A DNA stretch of 8,575 nt from Candidatus Berkelbacteria bacterium (GCA_026397195.1 JAPLVI010000062.1:1-8575), one strand, 5' to 3'; numbered from the stretch's first letter, positions 1-5,087 are shown. Notes: generated by a model from the sequence alone, not told the origin. Made by a program: numbers and translations.

Positions 1-811
1 AGATGGCAAAGCCGAGAGCTAAAAACATAATTGAACCCCAGAAAACCAAAAAGAGTAAAAGTAAGTAACTGCCGACTATTTTAACGTGAAAAGCAAGCAC
101 CGCCACGCTAAGAATAACTAAAACCTGTAAAAGCGAGACAATAAGTCGTGTTGTTACCTGCGCACCAACGAACTGATAAGCTTTAATCGGTGTGACCAAA
201 AGTCGGCGCATTACGCCAGTTTTTTTATAGGAAACAATGACAAAAAGAATAGAGAACAAACCCATCTGCATCAAAGCCATCGCCAAAATACCGGGAACAA
301 GAAAATCGATGTATCTTAAATTAGCTCCGACAATCGTCTCTGTCTCTACGGCAAAGAGCGTCGGCTGTTTAGTAATTTGATGAGACATCCTATCCAAAAC
401 TTGATTGATAACCGTCACTCCCAATTGTCCCTGTTGGGCTTTGCCATTTGATAAATACATTTTTAAATTCTTGGTGGCCGGAGCCATCGGATTATAAGCA
501 AAAGTCCCGGGGTCAATTTCCATTACTACATCTGTATCTCCCTTTTTGAGCTTATCTTTAGCTGAATCCAAATTATCATTTGTTGAAATATTTAAAGCAT
601 CAACTTTTTTTAGTCCCTCAATAAATTGTTGCGACTGCTCGTCCTTTTCTGCGTCATAAATCGTCAGCCGTGTCGACCCCATCTTGTCAAAATCAATCAA
701 ACCAAAAATAACCATAATCATTAAAGGCAGGAAAAGGGAAAAGAATAACGCCTGTCGGTTGCGGAAAAACATCTTAACCGAAGCAATGGACATTTTTATA
801 AATTTTTTCAT
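1..811 (-). CDS. ABC-2 type transporter permease, C-terminal part outside the window
   Basis: This is the membrane subunit of an ABC exporter, and it probably pairs with the ATPase at 1389-2297. About 270 residues are visible from ATG 811. A hydrophobic segment at residues ~22-39 follows a basic N-terminus. A long polar, presumably external domain (~40-165) comes next, then at least three hydrophobic segments beginning near RYIDFLVPGILAM. Between two of them is a cytoplasmic loop with KKTGVMRRLLVTPI, which matches the K-T-G-x-x-(K/R)-R-L-x-x-TP pattern of ABC-2 permeases. The frame is open to the window edge, so the last membrane segments are missing. There is no clear SD: the 5' side is a heptamer AT repeat (817-851) that also contains the end of the S23 gene. 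The exported substrate cannot be told from sequence. Confidence 0.88.
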   Translation of the reverse strand, partial: MKKFIKMSIASVKMFFRNRQALFFSLFLPLMIMVIFGLIDFDKMGSTRLTIYDAEKDEQSQQFIEGLKKVDALNISTNDNLDSAKDKLKKGDTDVVMEIDPGTFAYNPMAPATKNLKMYLSNGKAQQGQLGVTVINQVLDRMSHQITKQPTLFAVETETIVGANLRYIDFLVPGILAMALMQMGLFSILFVIVSYKKTGVMRRLLVTPIKAYQFVGAQVTTRLIVSLLQVLVILSVAVLAFHVKIVGSYLLLLFLVFWGSIMFLALGFAI

Positions 812-816
812 CAAAA

Positions 817-851
817 TGAATTATGAATAAAGTATTATGAATTATGTATAC
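817..851. repeat. Heptamer AT-rich repeat array, 5 units (copy 1)
   Basis: Five consecutive 7-bp units fill 35 bp exactly. They read TGAATTA, TGAATAA, AGTATTA, TGAATTA and TGTATAC on the plus strand. The array contains the stop codon of the S23 gene (835-837) and ends 6 bp before the permease start. It is in inverted orientation relative to the array at 1361-1395. Confidence 0.8.
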
Positions 852-1368
852 TAGCTAGATCTTTTGAACTTTTAATTAACCCATTTATCAGTTTGTGGAC
901 TATTATTGTTTCTTCTGACAATTCATTAAAATCTTTTTTATCAATATATTCTACGTCTCTTGCAATAAGCAGTTGGCTTTGTAGCTCTGTGACAGAACCC
1001 AGGGCAGTATAATAAAGGTTTTAGACCCCAAGGCCGGAGCCTCGGGGTCTACTCCCCCGGCGCGGAGGCCGGGGGTATTAAACCCTTTGTCGGCTCGCTC
1101 GCTCGGAAATGAAAAACATCCTTTTTCATTTCTCTCGCTCTGCTCGCCAATAAAAACGATTTTTATCATTATACGAAATACGGCTAAAACCTTCAGCAAT
1201 ATTTGAGGTAATAGAGATAGCTGATCGCCTTATTTGAGAGGTTAAAGCATAATCTTCTCTACGTGGAAACCTGTTGGTGGCCCTGTATATCTCTAAAACA
1301 AGATGATGGCCTCTTTTCCAGGCGTTTAAGTCAGTAAATGAGCGGATTTTTGTAGATACATTATTCAT
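835..1368 (-). pseudogene. S23 / 23S rRNA intervening-sequence family four-helix-bundle protein, interrupted
   Basis: The N-terminal part runs from ATG 1368 and reads FTDLNAWKRGHHLVLEIY, FPRREDYALTSQIRRSA, then SNIAEGFSR. This is the typical S23/IVS four-helix-bundle pattern. After NDKNRFYW the frame enters a hairpin-rich insertion and meets TGA, then TAA. Beyond the insertion the same frame resumes as YYTALGSVTELQSQLLIARD and runs to TAA at 835-837. Removing 138 bp (one copy of the AATAAA direct repeat plus the element) restores about 131 codons, a normal family length. The 138 bp is a multiple of three, but the insert carries in-frame stops under the standard code, and TAA stops even if TGA were read through. 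An 80-residue truncated product could still be made. Start and stop codons both lie in inverted heptamer arrays, 20 nt after the ATPase gene and 23 nt before the permease gene, so the module looks inserted into the exporter operon. Confidence 0.88.
1011..1154. mobile_element. Small hairpin-rich insertion element with 6-bp direct repeats, inside the S23 gene
   Basis: A 132-bp core (1017-1148) is bounded by AATAAA at 1011-1016 and 1149-1154, which looks like a target-site duplication. Three hairpins follow one another. AGACCCC (1023-1029) pairs with GGGGTCT (1044-1050), with an inner AGGC/GCCT. CCCCCGGC (1054-1061) pairs with GCCGGGGG (1068-1075). GAAATGAAAAA (1106-1116) pairs with TTTTTCATTTC (1122-1132) around a 5-nt loop. 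The first two hairpins are enclosed by GGTTTTA and TTAAACC. There is no ORF for a transposase, so it would have to be moved in trans, as for MITE-like or RPE-like palindromic elements. Confidence 0.75.
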
Positions 1369-1395
1369 AATTCATAATACATAATTCATTATTCA
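1361..1395. repeat. Heptamer AT-rich repeat array, 5 units (copy 2, inverted)
   Basis: Read on the minus strand this is TGAATAA, TGAATTA, TGTATTA, TGAATTA and TGAATAA, again exactly 35 bp. It holds the start codon of the S23 gene (1366-1368) and the stop codon of the upstream ATPase gene (1389-1391). It is inverted relative to copy 1, so the S23 gene lies between inverted arrays. Confidence 0.8.
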
Positions 1396-2297
1396 CGTAA
1401 CTTCTTTCCTGTTAATTCCAAAAAGACGTCTTCTAGGGTTGGCTGAGAGACTTTTAAATCAAGAATATCAACATTATTCTCTTCAGCGCATTCAACCAAC
1501 CGGTGCAATGATTTTTCTGCTTCTTTTGTTTCAATAACGACGCGATGGTCATTTTTTAAAAGTTTGCCCCTGCAAATCTTTTCAATGTCTATGTCAATTT
1601 TTTTGGTCACTCTAAATTCAATCCTTGAGGCAATGCCACTTGATTTAATCAAGCCCCGCGGCGTATCTAAGGCTATAATTTTGCCTCTGTCCATAATGGC
1701 AATGCGGTCACAAAGCTTTTCCGCTTCTTCCATATAATGAGTAGTTAAAACTAAAGTCTGGCCTTTTTTCTGGATGCGGCTTATCAGCTGCCAGACGCTG
1801 CGGCGCGCCTGCGGGTCAAGGCCGGTAGTCGGCTCATCCAAAAAGATGACCTTGGGATTATTGACAAGCGCCGAGGCGATAGAAAGACGCTGCTGCTGCC
1901 CACCAGATAACTGCGTGGCATATGATTTTTTCTTTGGCGTAAGCATTACATCTTTGATTAAACTGTCGACATCAATCGGGTTTGAATAAAGGTCGGCAAA
2001 AAGCTGTAAAATCTCCTTTACGGTCAGAAATTCAAGAAATGCGGTCGCCTGAAGCTGAACACCAATTATTTCCTTGATATGCTCACGGTCTTTTTTTATT
2101 GATAGTTTGTCAATAAAAGCGACTCCTTTGGTTGGCTTTCTTAAGCCCTCTAAAATTTCAAGAGTCGTTGTTTTGCCCGCGCCATTAGGGCCCAAAATAC
2201 CAAAAGTTTCTCCTTGTTTTACCTCAAAGGAGATATTATCAACCGCTTTTAAACCGTTATATTTTTTAGTTAGATTTTTAACTTTAATGATTGGCAT
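1389..2297 (-). CDS. ABC transporter ATP-binding protein (ABC-2 exporter family)
   Basis: This is the cytoplasmic ATPase that would power the permease encoded at 1-811. From ATG 2297 it has 302 residues. Walker A is GPNGAGKT (36-43), the Q-loop glutamines are near 81-83, the signature is LSGGQQQ (130-136), Walker B is VIFLDEP (150-156, catalytic Glu155), and the switch histidine is His187 in LTTHYMEE. The C-terminal extension ends PTLEDVFLELTG, typical of DrrA/NatA-like exporter ATPases. All catalytic positions are intact. A TTG two codons upstream (2303) is an alternative start, but ATG 2297 fits the usual N-terminus better; neither has a clear SD. The gene is transcribed from an extended -10 promoter near 2360 through a leader that contains a heptamer array. 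The partner permease is now separated from it by the S23 gene. Confidence 0.95.
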   Translation of the reverse strand: MPIIKVKNLTKKYNGLKAVDNISFEVKQGETFGILGPNGAGKTTTLEILEGLRKPTKGVAFIDKLSIKKDREHIKEIIGVQLQATAFLEFLTVKEILQLFADLYSNPIDVDSLIKDVMLTPKKKSYATQLSGGQQQRLSIASALVNNPKVIFLDEPTTGLDPQARRSVWQLISRIQKKGQTLVLTTHYMEEAEKLCDRIAIMDRGKIIALDTPRGLIKSSGIASRIEFRVTKKIDIDIEKICRGKLLKNDHRVVIETKEAEKSLHRLVECAEENNVDILDLKVSQPTLEDVFLELTGKKLRE

Positions 2298-2305
2298 GGT
2301 CAACG

Positions 2306-2340
2306 AGTATTATGAATTATGAATAATGTATTATGTATAT
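2306..2340. repeat. Heptamer AT-rich repeat array, 5 units (copy 3)
   Basis: The units are AGTATTA, TGAATTA, TGAATAA, TGTATTA and TGTATAT on the plus strand, 35 bp in all. The array lies in the mRNA leader of the ATPase gene, between the promoter and ATG 2297, and ends 8 nt from that start codon. It has the same unit family and unit number as the arrays at 817-851 and 1361-1395. Confidence 0.78.
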
Positions 2341-2359
2341 GTATTAAACACACTCAAAG

Positions 2360-2368
2360 ATTATAGCA
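2360..2368 (-). promoter_or_regulatory. Extended -10 promoter of the ABC exporter operon
   Basis: On the minus strand the sequence is TGCTATAAT, a perfect TATAAT with the TG of an extended -10. No good -35 sits 16-18 bp upstream, which is compatible with extended -10 promoters. Transcription would start near 2353, giving a leader of about 55 nt that contains the heptamer array. It lies directly downstream of the terminator of the GC-rich block. Confidence 0.6.
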
Positions 2369-2376
2369 TACGTGTC

Positions 2377-2436
2377 AAAAAATAAAAGACCGGAGGCCAG
2401 ACCGCAAGTGTGACTTGGCTGCGGAATGGCCTCCGG
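2377..2436 (-). terminator. Strong rho-independent terminator of the GC-rich gene at 2450-3169
   Basis: A perfect 10-bp stem, CCGGAGGCCA (2390-2399) with TGGCCTCCGG (2427-2436), encloses a second stem CCGCA/TGCGG. On the minus strand it is followed by TCTTTTATTTTTT (T-rich at 2377-2387). It lies 13 bp after the stop codon of the minus-strand gene. A small extra hairpin, CGGCCT/AGGCCG (2444-2457), overlaps that stop codon. Confidence 0.8.
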
Positions 2437-2449
2437 AGAGTTACGGCCT

Positions 2450-3169
2450 TCAGGCCGCGGGAGCGTATGGCCTCCAGTGCTCCTCAGGGCCAGTGTATCC
2501 ATTATCTGTGTCGAGATGAACATGCGTTACCCACGCATTCGAGCACCGGTTGAGGTTGATGTCGTGGCTGGATGTCGCCTTATGTGCTTGTTCCTGGATC
2601 GACTCAGCCAGCATGGTTTTGGTCGACGAGACCCCGCTCCAAAACTGATGTGGCGAGACCCAATCCCCACGAGGGACAACCACTGCCTTGACATGAACTT
2701 TGCCCCCGTTGTCACAGGGAGCATTGAAGTTGAGGACTTCGAGCCCGTCAACAAAGTGCTCAAAGCCCAGAGCCTTGATCCACCAGCCGAAGTAGGCAGG
2801 TCCATGGCGCTTCCACTGGTCGACCCAGACGACGTTTCCGCAGCTCACTACCCACCCCTGCAGAGGAGTCTCGCTGGCAGCTGCTGCTGGGTTGGACCGG
2901 AAGGCAAGGATCATAGGTGTGAACCACACCATGATCGCGATGGTTGTCGTCCAACCAACCCAGATGGTCACGGCAGGATTGTTCGCCAGTCCAGTGACCA
3001 CCCATGCAAAGACGAAGATCCCAGTTATCCCAAATTCCGCTTCGGGCCAGCACCAGGGATACCTGATTCTCACGCGAGGCGCGCCGATCGTGCTCGCGCT
3101 ACGCACGATCGCCCATGTCACAAACACAACGACTGCGAGTGTCATCATGGCAAACACTGGGTGCATCAT
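2450..3169 (-). CDS. Unrecognised membrane-anchored protein in a GC-rich block
   Basis: I do not recognise this 239-residue protein. From ATG 3169 it begins MMHPVFAMMTLAVVVFVTWAI, a likely signal anchor. A second and third hydrophobic, Trp-rich segment follow (ITGIFVFAWVVTGLA and VTIWVGWTTTIAIMVWFTP), then about 130 soluble residues with many Trp, His and Val. The arrangement of membrane helices, a beta-rich part and a more helical stretch faintly recalls SPFH/band-7 proteins, but no diagnostic motif is seen. The start is chosen by AGGAG at 3179-3183, 9 nt before ATG; a further upstream extension lacks an SD. It has its own promoter candidate and a strong terminator. It ends in TGA, whereas the AT-rich genes here end in TAA or TAG. 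GC content and codon use differ sharply from the neighbours, so transfer is likely. The opposite strand is also open, but its translation looks like a shadow. Confidence 0.72.
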   Translation of the reverse strand: MMHPVFAMMTLAVVVFVTWAIVRSASTIGAPRVRIRYPWCWPEAEFGITGIFVFAWVVTGLANNPAVTIWVGWTTTIAIMVWFTPMILAFRSNPAAAASETPLQGWVVSCGNVVWVDQWKRHGPAYFGWWIKALGFEHFVDGLEVLNFNAPCDNGGKVHVKAVVVPRGDWVSPHQFWSGVSSTKTMLAESIQEQAHKATSSHDINLNRCSNAWVTHVHLDTDNGYTGPEEHWRPYAPAA

Positions 3170-3239
3170 CAGACTCGTCTCCTGTCTACCGGCTTTTTCT
3201 TGGGCATGGCCCGCCGGCAGAAATATGGGGTACAAACTA

Positions 3240-3267
3240 CTGACCAGACATTAACATAAAATATAAC
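3240..3267 (+). promoter_or_regulatory. Candidate promoter for the leader ORF and primase
   Basis: CTGACC (3240-3245) and TATAAC (3262-3267) are 16 bp apart on the plus strand, a 4/6 and 5/6 match to the sigma-70 consensus. It would start a message just before the strong SD at 3293-3298. It overlaps the candidate minus-strand promoter of the GC-rich gene. Confidence 0.4.
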
Positions 3268-3284
3268 TTAAGTCAACTTGTCAA
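3256..3284 (-). promoter_or_regulatory. Candidate promoter for the GC-rich gene at 2450-3169
   Basis: On the minus strand TTGACA (3279-3284) is a perfect -35, and TTTTAT (3256-3261) is a 4/6 -10 after a 17-bp spacer. Other -10 choices nearby are possible because the stretch is AT-rich. It sits back to back with the plus-strand promoter candidate at 3240-3267. Confidence 0.45.
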
Positions 3285-3305
3285 GAGGTCCAGGGAGGAA
3301 GTAAA

Positions 3306-3365
3306 ATGAAAAAGGTCATCATTATTAAATTGATTGAAAATTGTAAATTGTTAATTGAAAATTGA
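3306..3365 (+). CDS. Possible 19-codon leader ORF upstream of the primase
   Basis: ATG 3306 has the best SD of the plus strand here, GGGAGGAA ending 4-5 nt before it. It reads MKKVIIIKLIENCKLLIEN and stops at TGA 3363-3365, 4 nt before the primase ATG at 3370. It could be a translational-coupling leader. Alternatively it is the original gene start, cut off by the 7-bp tandem repeat that makes up its second half. Its frame differs from that of the primase. Confidence 0.35.
   Translation: MKKVIIIKLIENCKLLIEN
3326..3364. repeat. Heptamer tandem repeat of a second type upstream of the primase
   Basis: Four perfect-register 7-bp units, AAAATTG, TAAATTG, TTAATTG and AAAATTG, cover 3337-3364, preceded by one more unit and a 4-bp partial. 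The period equals that of the arrays at 817, 1361 and 2306, but the unit sequence differs. It too lies immediately in front of a start codon (ATG 3370). Confidence 0.65.
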
Positions 3366-3369
3366 CTTT

Positions 3370-4164
3370 ATGCCTATACCTTGGTTGATGGATTACTGGG
3401 ATAAAATGGCGGATAAAACTCTGCCTTATTTAGTCGACCGGAGAGTTGCCGTCCAGCAAAATTTTGACGGCAAGATTTTGTATCGCCGCCATATGCTTAA
3501 AAGCAAACGCTGGATTCATATTAAAGAGAAAAAAGACATGATGTTTTGGGCGAAATTGCATACTTTCTCTTTTCATTCTCATCTCGAAGGCGAAGAAACA
3601 ACCTTCTTTGCCATGGATATAGACAAGAGGAGCAAGAAAATGGATTTTGAGTGCATGAAGATAGCCGCGCATGAAATGGCCAAAATTATAGAAGAAAACG
3701 GGATTAATTTTATCTGTAAATTCTCTGGTGGGAATGGATGGCACTTTTTCTGGGCATTCAAGAACTCAGATATAAAAGGACTAAAAATATTTGAGGTGGA
3801 ACAAAAAATTATTTCGCGTTTGACCGCCCTTTTAGAGGACAAAATCCAGCGCTCGGATTTAAAAAAACAATTCTACAAATACATCAAAAAGGGCGACCCT
3901 ATTTTTATCGTTAACTCCCAGGACAAAGACCACCCCGATTCAATTCTAATTGATGAGCTGATTTTGAAAAGAAGGGGAGTGATAAGATCGCTCTGGTCAG
4001 TTCATCCGGCAACCAACTGGATCTCACGACCCGTGGAAACAAAAGATATTTTGAACTTTAACCCTAAAACTTCTGCCACGGCTAAAGCCACTATGGCCAT
4101 TAAAAAAGACTATCCCATTTGCTTTAATAAAATAGGGGACATCAACAAAAAATTAGAACTCTAA
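3370..4164 (+). CDS. Archaeo-eukaryotic primase (AEP) superfamily protein, PriS/LigD-polymerase-like
   Basis: From ATG 3370 it has 264 residues with the three AEP motifs in order. Motif I is FAMDID (metal-binding Asp83 and Asp85). Motif II is SGGNGWH (119-125, Ser and His). Motif III is LIDE (Asp195) followed by RRGVIRSLWSVH (201-212), resembling the R-x-x-x-S-x-H stretch of small primase subunits. Such enzymes polymerise ribo- or deoxynucleotides on a DNA template. No Zn stem, ligase or helicase domain is attached, and no large primase subunit, Ku or ligase is near. The role could be in repair or primer synthesis. A TTG start at 3355 would add five residues; I prefer the ATG, which is coupled to the leader ORF. 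Base composition is AT-rich, like the rest of the genome and unlike the GC-rich blocks on both sides. Confidence 0.78.
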   Translation: MPIPWLMDYWDKMADKTLPYLVDRRVAVQQNFDGKILYRRHMLKSKRWIHIKEKKDMMFWAKLHTFSFHSHLEGEETTFFAMDIDKRSKKMDFECMKIAAHEMAKIIEENGINFICKFSGGNGWHFFWAFKNSDIKGLKIFEVEQKIISRLTALLEDKIQRSDLKKQFYKYIKKGDPIFIVNSQDKDHPDSILIDELILKRRGVIRSLWSVHPATNWISRPVETKDILNFNPKTSATAKATMAIKKDYPICFNKIGDINKKLEL

Positions 4165-4224
4165 AATTTAGTAAATATTTATACTTATTAAGCACAATGA
4201 TGAGGTGCGTTTATCATACGACCG

Positions 4225-4247
4225 TATAAAAAACACACTTTTTTATA
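4225..4247 (+). terminator. AT-only hairpin after the primase, possible terminator
   Basis: TATAAAAAA (4225-4233) pairs perfectly with TTTTTTATA (4239-4247) across the loop CACAC. It lies 60 bp beyond the primase stop. The stem has no G-C pair, so termination would be weak. The stretch 4165-4257 holds nothing else I can name. Confidence 0.35.
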
Positions 4248-4255
4248 AAAATTCA

Positions 4256-4343
4256 TATAAAAACAAAGAACGACCCGGGGTCAGATGAAGAAAAGCTTGA
4301 TCTCGCACGAGGCGAGACCATCTTCATCGACCACCGGGTCGTT
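4256..4343 (-). terminator. Large three-tier hairpin terminator of the GC-rich gene at 4467-4958
   Basis: AACGACCCGG (4269-4278) pairs with CCGGGTCGTT (4334-4343), GATGAAGA (4284-4291) with TCTTCATC (4321-4328), and TCTCGC (4301-4306) with GCGAGA (4312-4317). On the minus strand the outer stem is followed by CTTTGTTTTTATA. The structure marks the sharp change from AT-rich to GC-rich sequence. Confidence 0.75.
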
Positions 4344-4466
4344 TCGTGTCACTTGGTTCTCCCGAAGGAGATTCGGGCAAGCCCTTGCAGGCGGCTCAAG
4401 GATGCCAAGCGCACCCTTATCCCTTCCCGTCGTGAGGCGGGATCAGCCCGGGATCAGGCCGACAGG
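4344..4466 (-). other. Structured non-coding stretch between gene and terminator
   Basis: There is no convincing ORF here. Several short inverted repeats occur: CCCGAA/TTCGGG (4361-4377), CCTTG/CAAGG (4383-4401), and a CCCG...CGGG hairpin in the TCCCGTCGTGAGGCGGGA stretch near 4425-4442. It would be the 3' untranslated region of the minus-strand gene and is unusually long and structured for a compact genome. No known RNA family is recognised. Confidence 0.35.
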
Positions 4467-4958
4467 CTAGGCGGGTTGGGCTGCCCCGTCTCTCTCGAAC
4501 TGGGCCATCACCCATTGATGATCACGCTCAGCCCAGGCCCGAAGGTCGAACTTCTCCATCTTGTAGATCGTCATTGCTCTGTGACGGGGGTGGAATGACC
4601 ATACGCTAACCACCACGCACTCCAACACCCCTTCGAGGTGTGCAATCTGGCGACCAATCGAGTCGGCGGCTCCGTCAGAGCCCCGGAGTTGGACAATCCT
4701 GTCCCCGTCGAGGATCGCCCATACGACCTCATTCGTCTCTCCCCTTGGCTCCCTCGCCAGAAGGTTTTCGTCAACCTTCTTGATCCTGATGTCGTGGTCG
4801 CCGTCGTAGAGGTCGATCTCTACGACGCCGTACTTCTCTCTCGACTCCCCATCTACGTGGCCGTCGTACCCTCTCCCCCTCATCCAAGACTGCTTCATCT
4901 GAGAGAGGAAGGGGAACTCCCTCTCCAAGTCTCGCTTGATTTCCCTGGTTGCCTTCAC
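4467..4958 (-). CDS. Unrecognised small cytoplasmic protein in a second GC-rich block
   Basis: I do not recognise this 163-residue protein. It starts at GTG 4958. An in-frame TGA lies two codons upstream (ending 6 nt before the GTG), and GAAAGGGG (4969-4976) gives an SD with 10-nt spacing, so the start is well fixed. There is no signal peptide or membrane segment. The sequence is highly charged: a basic/acidic helix (KATREIKRDLEREFPFLSQ), a WMRGRGYDGHVDGESREKYG turn-rich part, alternating beta-like pieces (VVEIDLYDGDHDIRIKKVD, VVWAILDGDRIVQL), and a C-terminal amphipathic part rich in Trp and Arg. It ends in TAG. Composition is GC-rich, unlike the flanks, and the layout (isolated minus-strand gene, good SD, massive terminator) repeats that of 2450-3169. 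The two proteins show no evident similarity. The plus strand is also open, but its translation is Pro/Leu/Val-heavy and lacks protein-like character. Confidence 0.7.
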   Translation of the reverse strand: MKATREIKRDLEREFPFLSQMKQSWMRGRGYDGHVDGESREKYGVVEIDLYDGDHDIRIKKVDENLLAREPRGETNEVVWAILDGDRIVQLRGSDGAADSIGRQIAHLEGVLECVVVSVWSFHPRHRAMTIYKMEKFDLRAWAERDHQWVMAQFERDGAAQPA

Positions 4959-4978
4959 CGAAGGTCAACCCCTTTCTG

Positions 4979-4995
4979 TGTGGACACCGTCCACA
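4979..4995. promoter_or_regulatory. Perfect palindrome upstream of the GTG-start gene
   Basis: TGTGGAC, ACC, GTCCACA is a perfect 7-bp inverted repeat with a 3-bp centre. It ends 2 nt upstream of the SD of the minus-strand gene. It could be a repressor operator or an RNA hairpin that controls access to the SD. Neither can be decided from sequence. Confidence 0.4.
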
Positions 4996-5087
4996 GTGTT
5001 GCGGTTTTTCACATATTTGGTAACCCGGTTTTCTCCGGAACATCTTGCGCCTCTTTGCGCACCGCTTACGTAAAGAGGTTAGTCGTC
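4996..5087. other. Gene-free end of the second GC-rich block
   Basis: No convincing ORF or RNA gene is seen here. The only structure is CCTCTTT (5050-5056) with AAAGAGG (5082-5088), a 7-bp inverted repeat with a 25-nt centre. The promoter of the minus-strand gene should lie here, but no clear -35/-10 pair stands out. GC content falls gradually towards 5190. Confidence 0.3.

Noticed and set aside
1011..1154. Group I/II intron or self-splicing element in the S23 gene
   Set aside because: It is too short, with simple tandem hairpins, no intron core motifs and a clear direct repeat, which fits a small mobile element better.
951..1199. Minus-strand open frame across the insertion in the S23 gene
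   Set aside because: It is in a different frame from both S23 halves and is made by the hairpin element. Its C-terminus is an out-of-frame reading of S23.
835..1368. Recoding of TGA as an amino acid (Gracilibacteria/Absconditabacteria code), which could rescue the S23 frame
   Set aside because: The AT-rich genes here end only in TAA or TAG, which raised the idea. But TAA stops also lie in the insert, no gene has internal TGA, the GC-rich gene ends in TGA, and Trp and Gly codons are normal.
817..1395. CRISPR array or leader because of the spaced repeats
   Set aside because: The repeats are contiguous 7-bp units without spacers, and no cas gene is present.
2426..3259. Long plus-strand open frame (277 codons) opposite the GC-rich membrane-protein gene
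   Set aside because: Its translation is rich in Cys, His, Pro and Arg without helix or membrane character, and it has no SD. The minus frame has membrane segments, an SD, a promoter candidate and a terminator.
2377..5060. Integron cassette array with attC sites
   Set aside because: The layout of single genes plus hairpins is suggestive, but no clear GTTRRRY/RYYYAAC core pairs were found at the block edges and the primase lies between the blocks. Only the looser cassette idea is kept.
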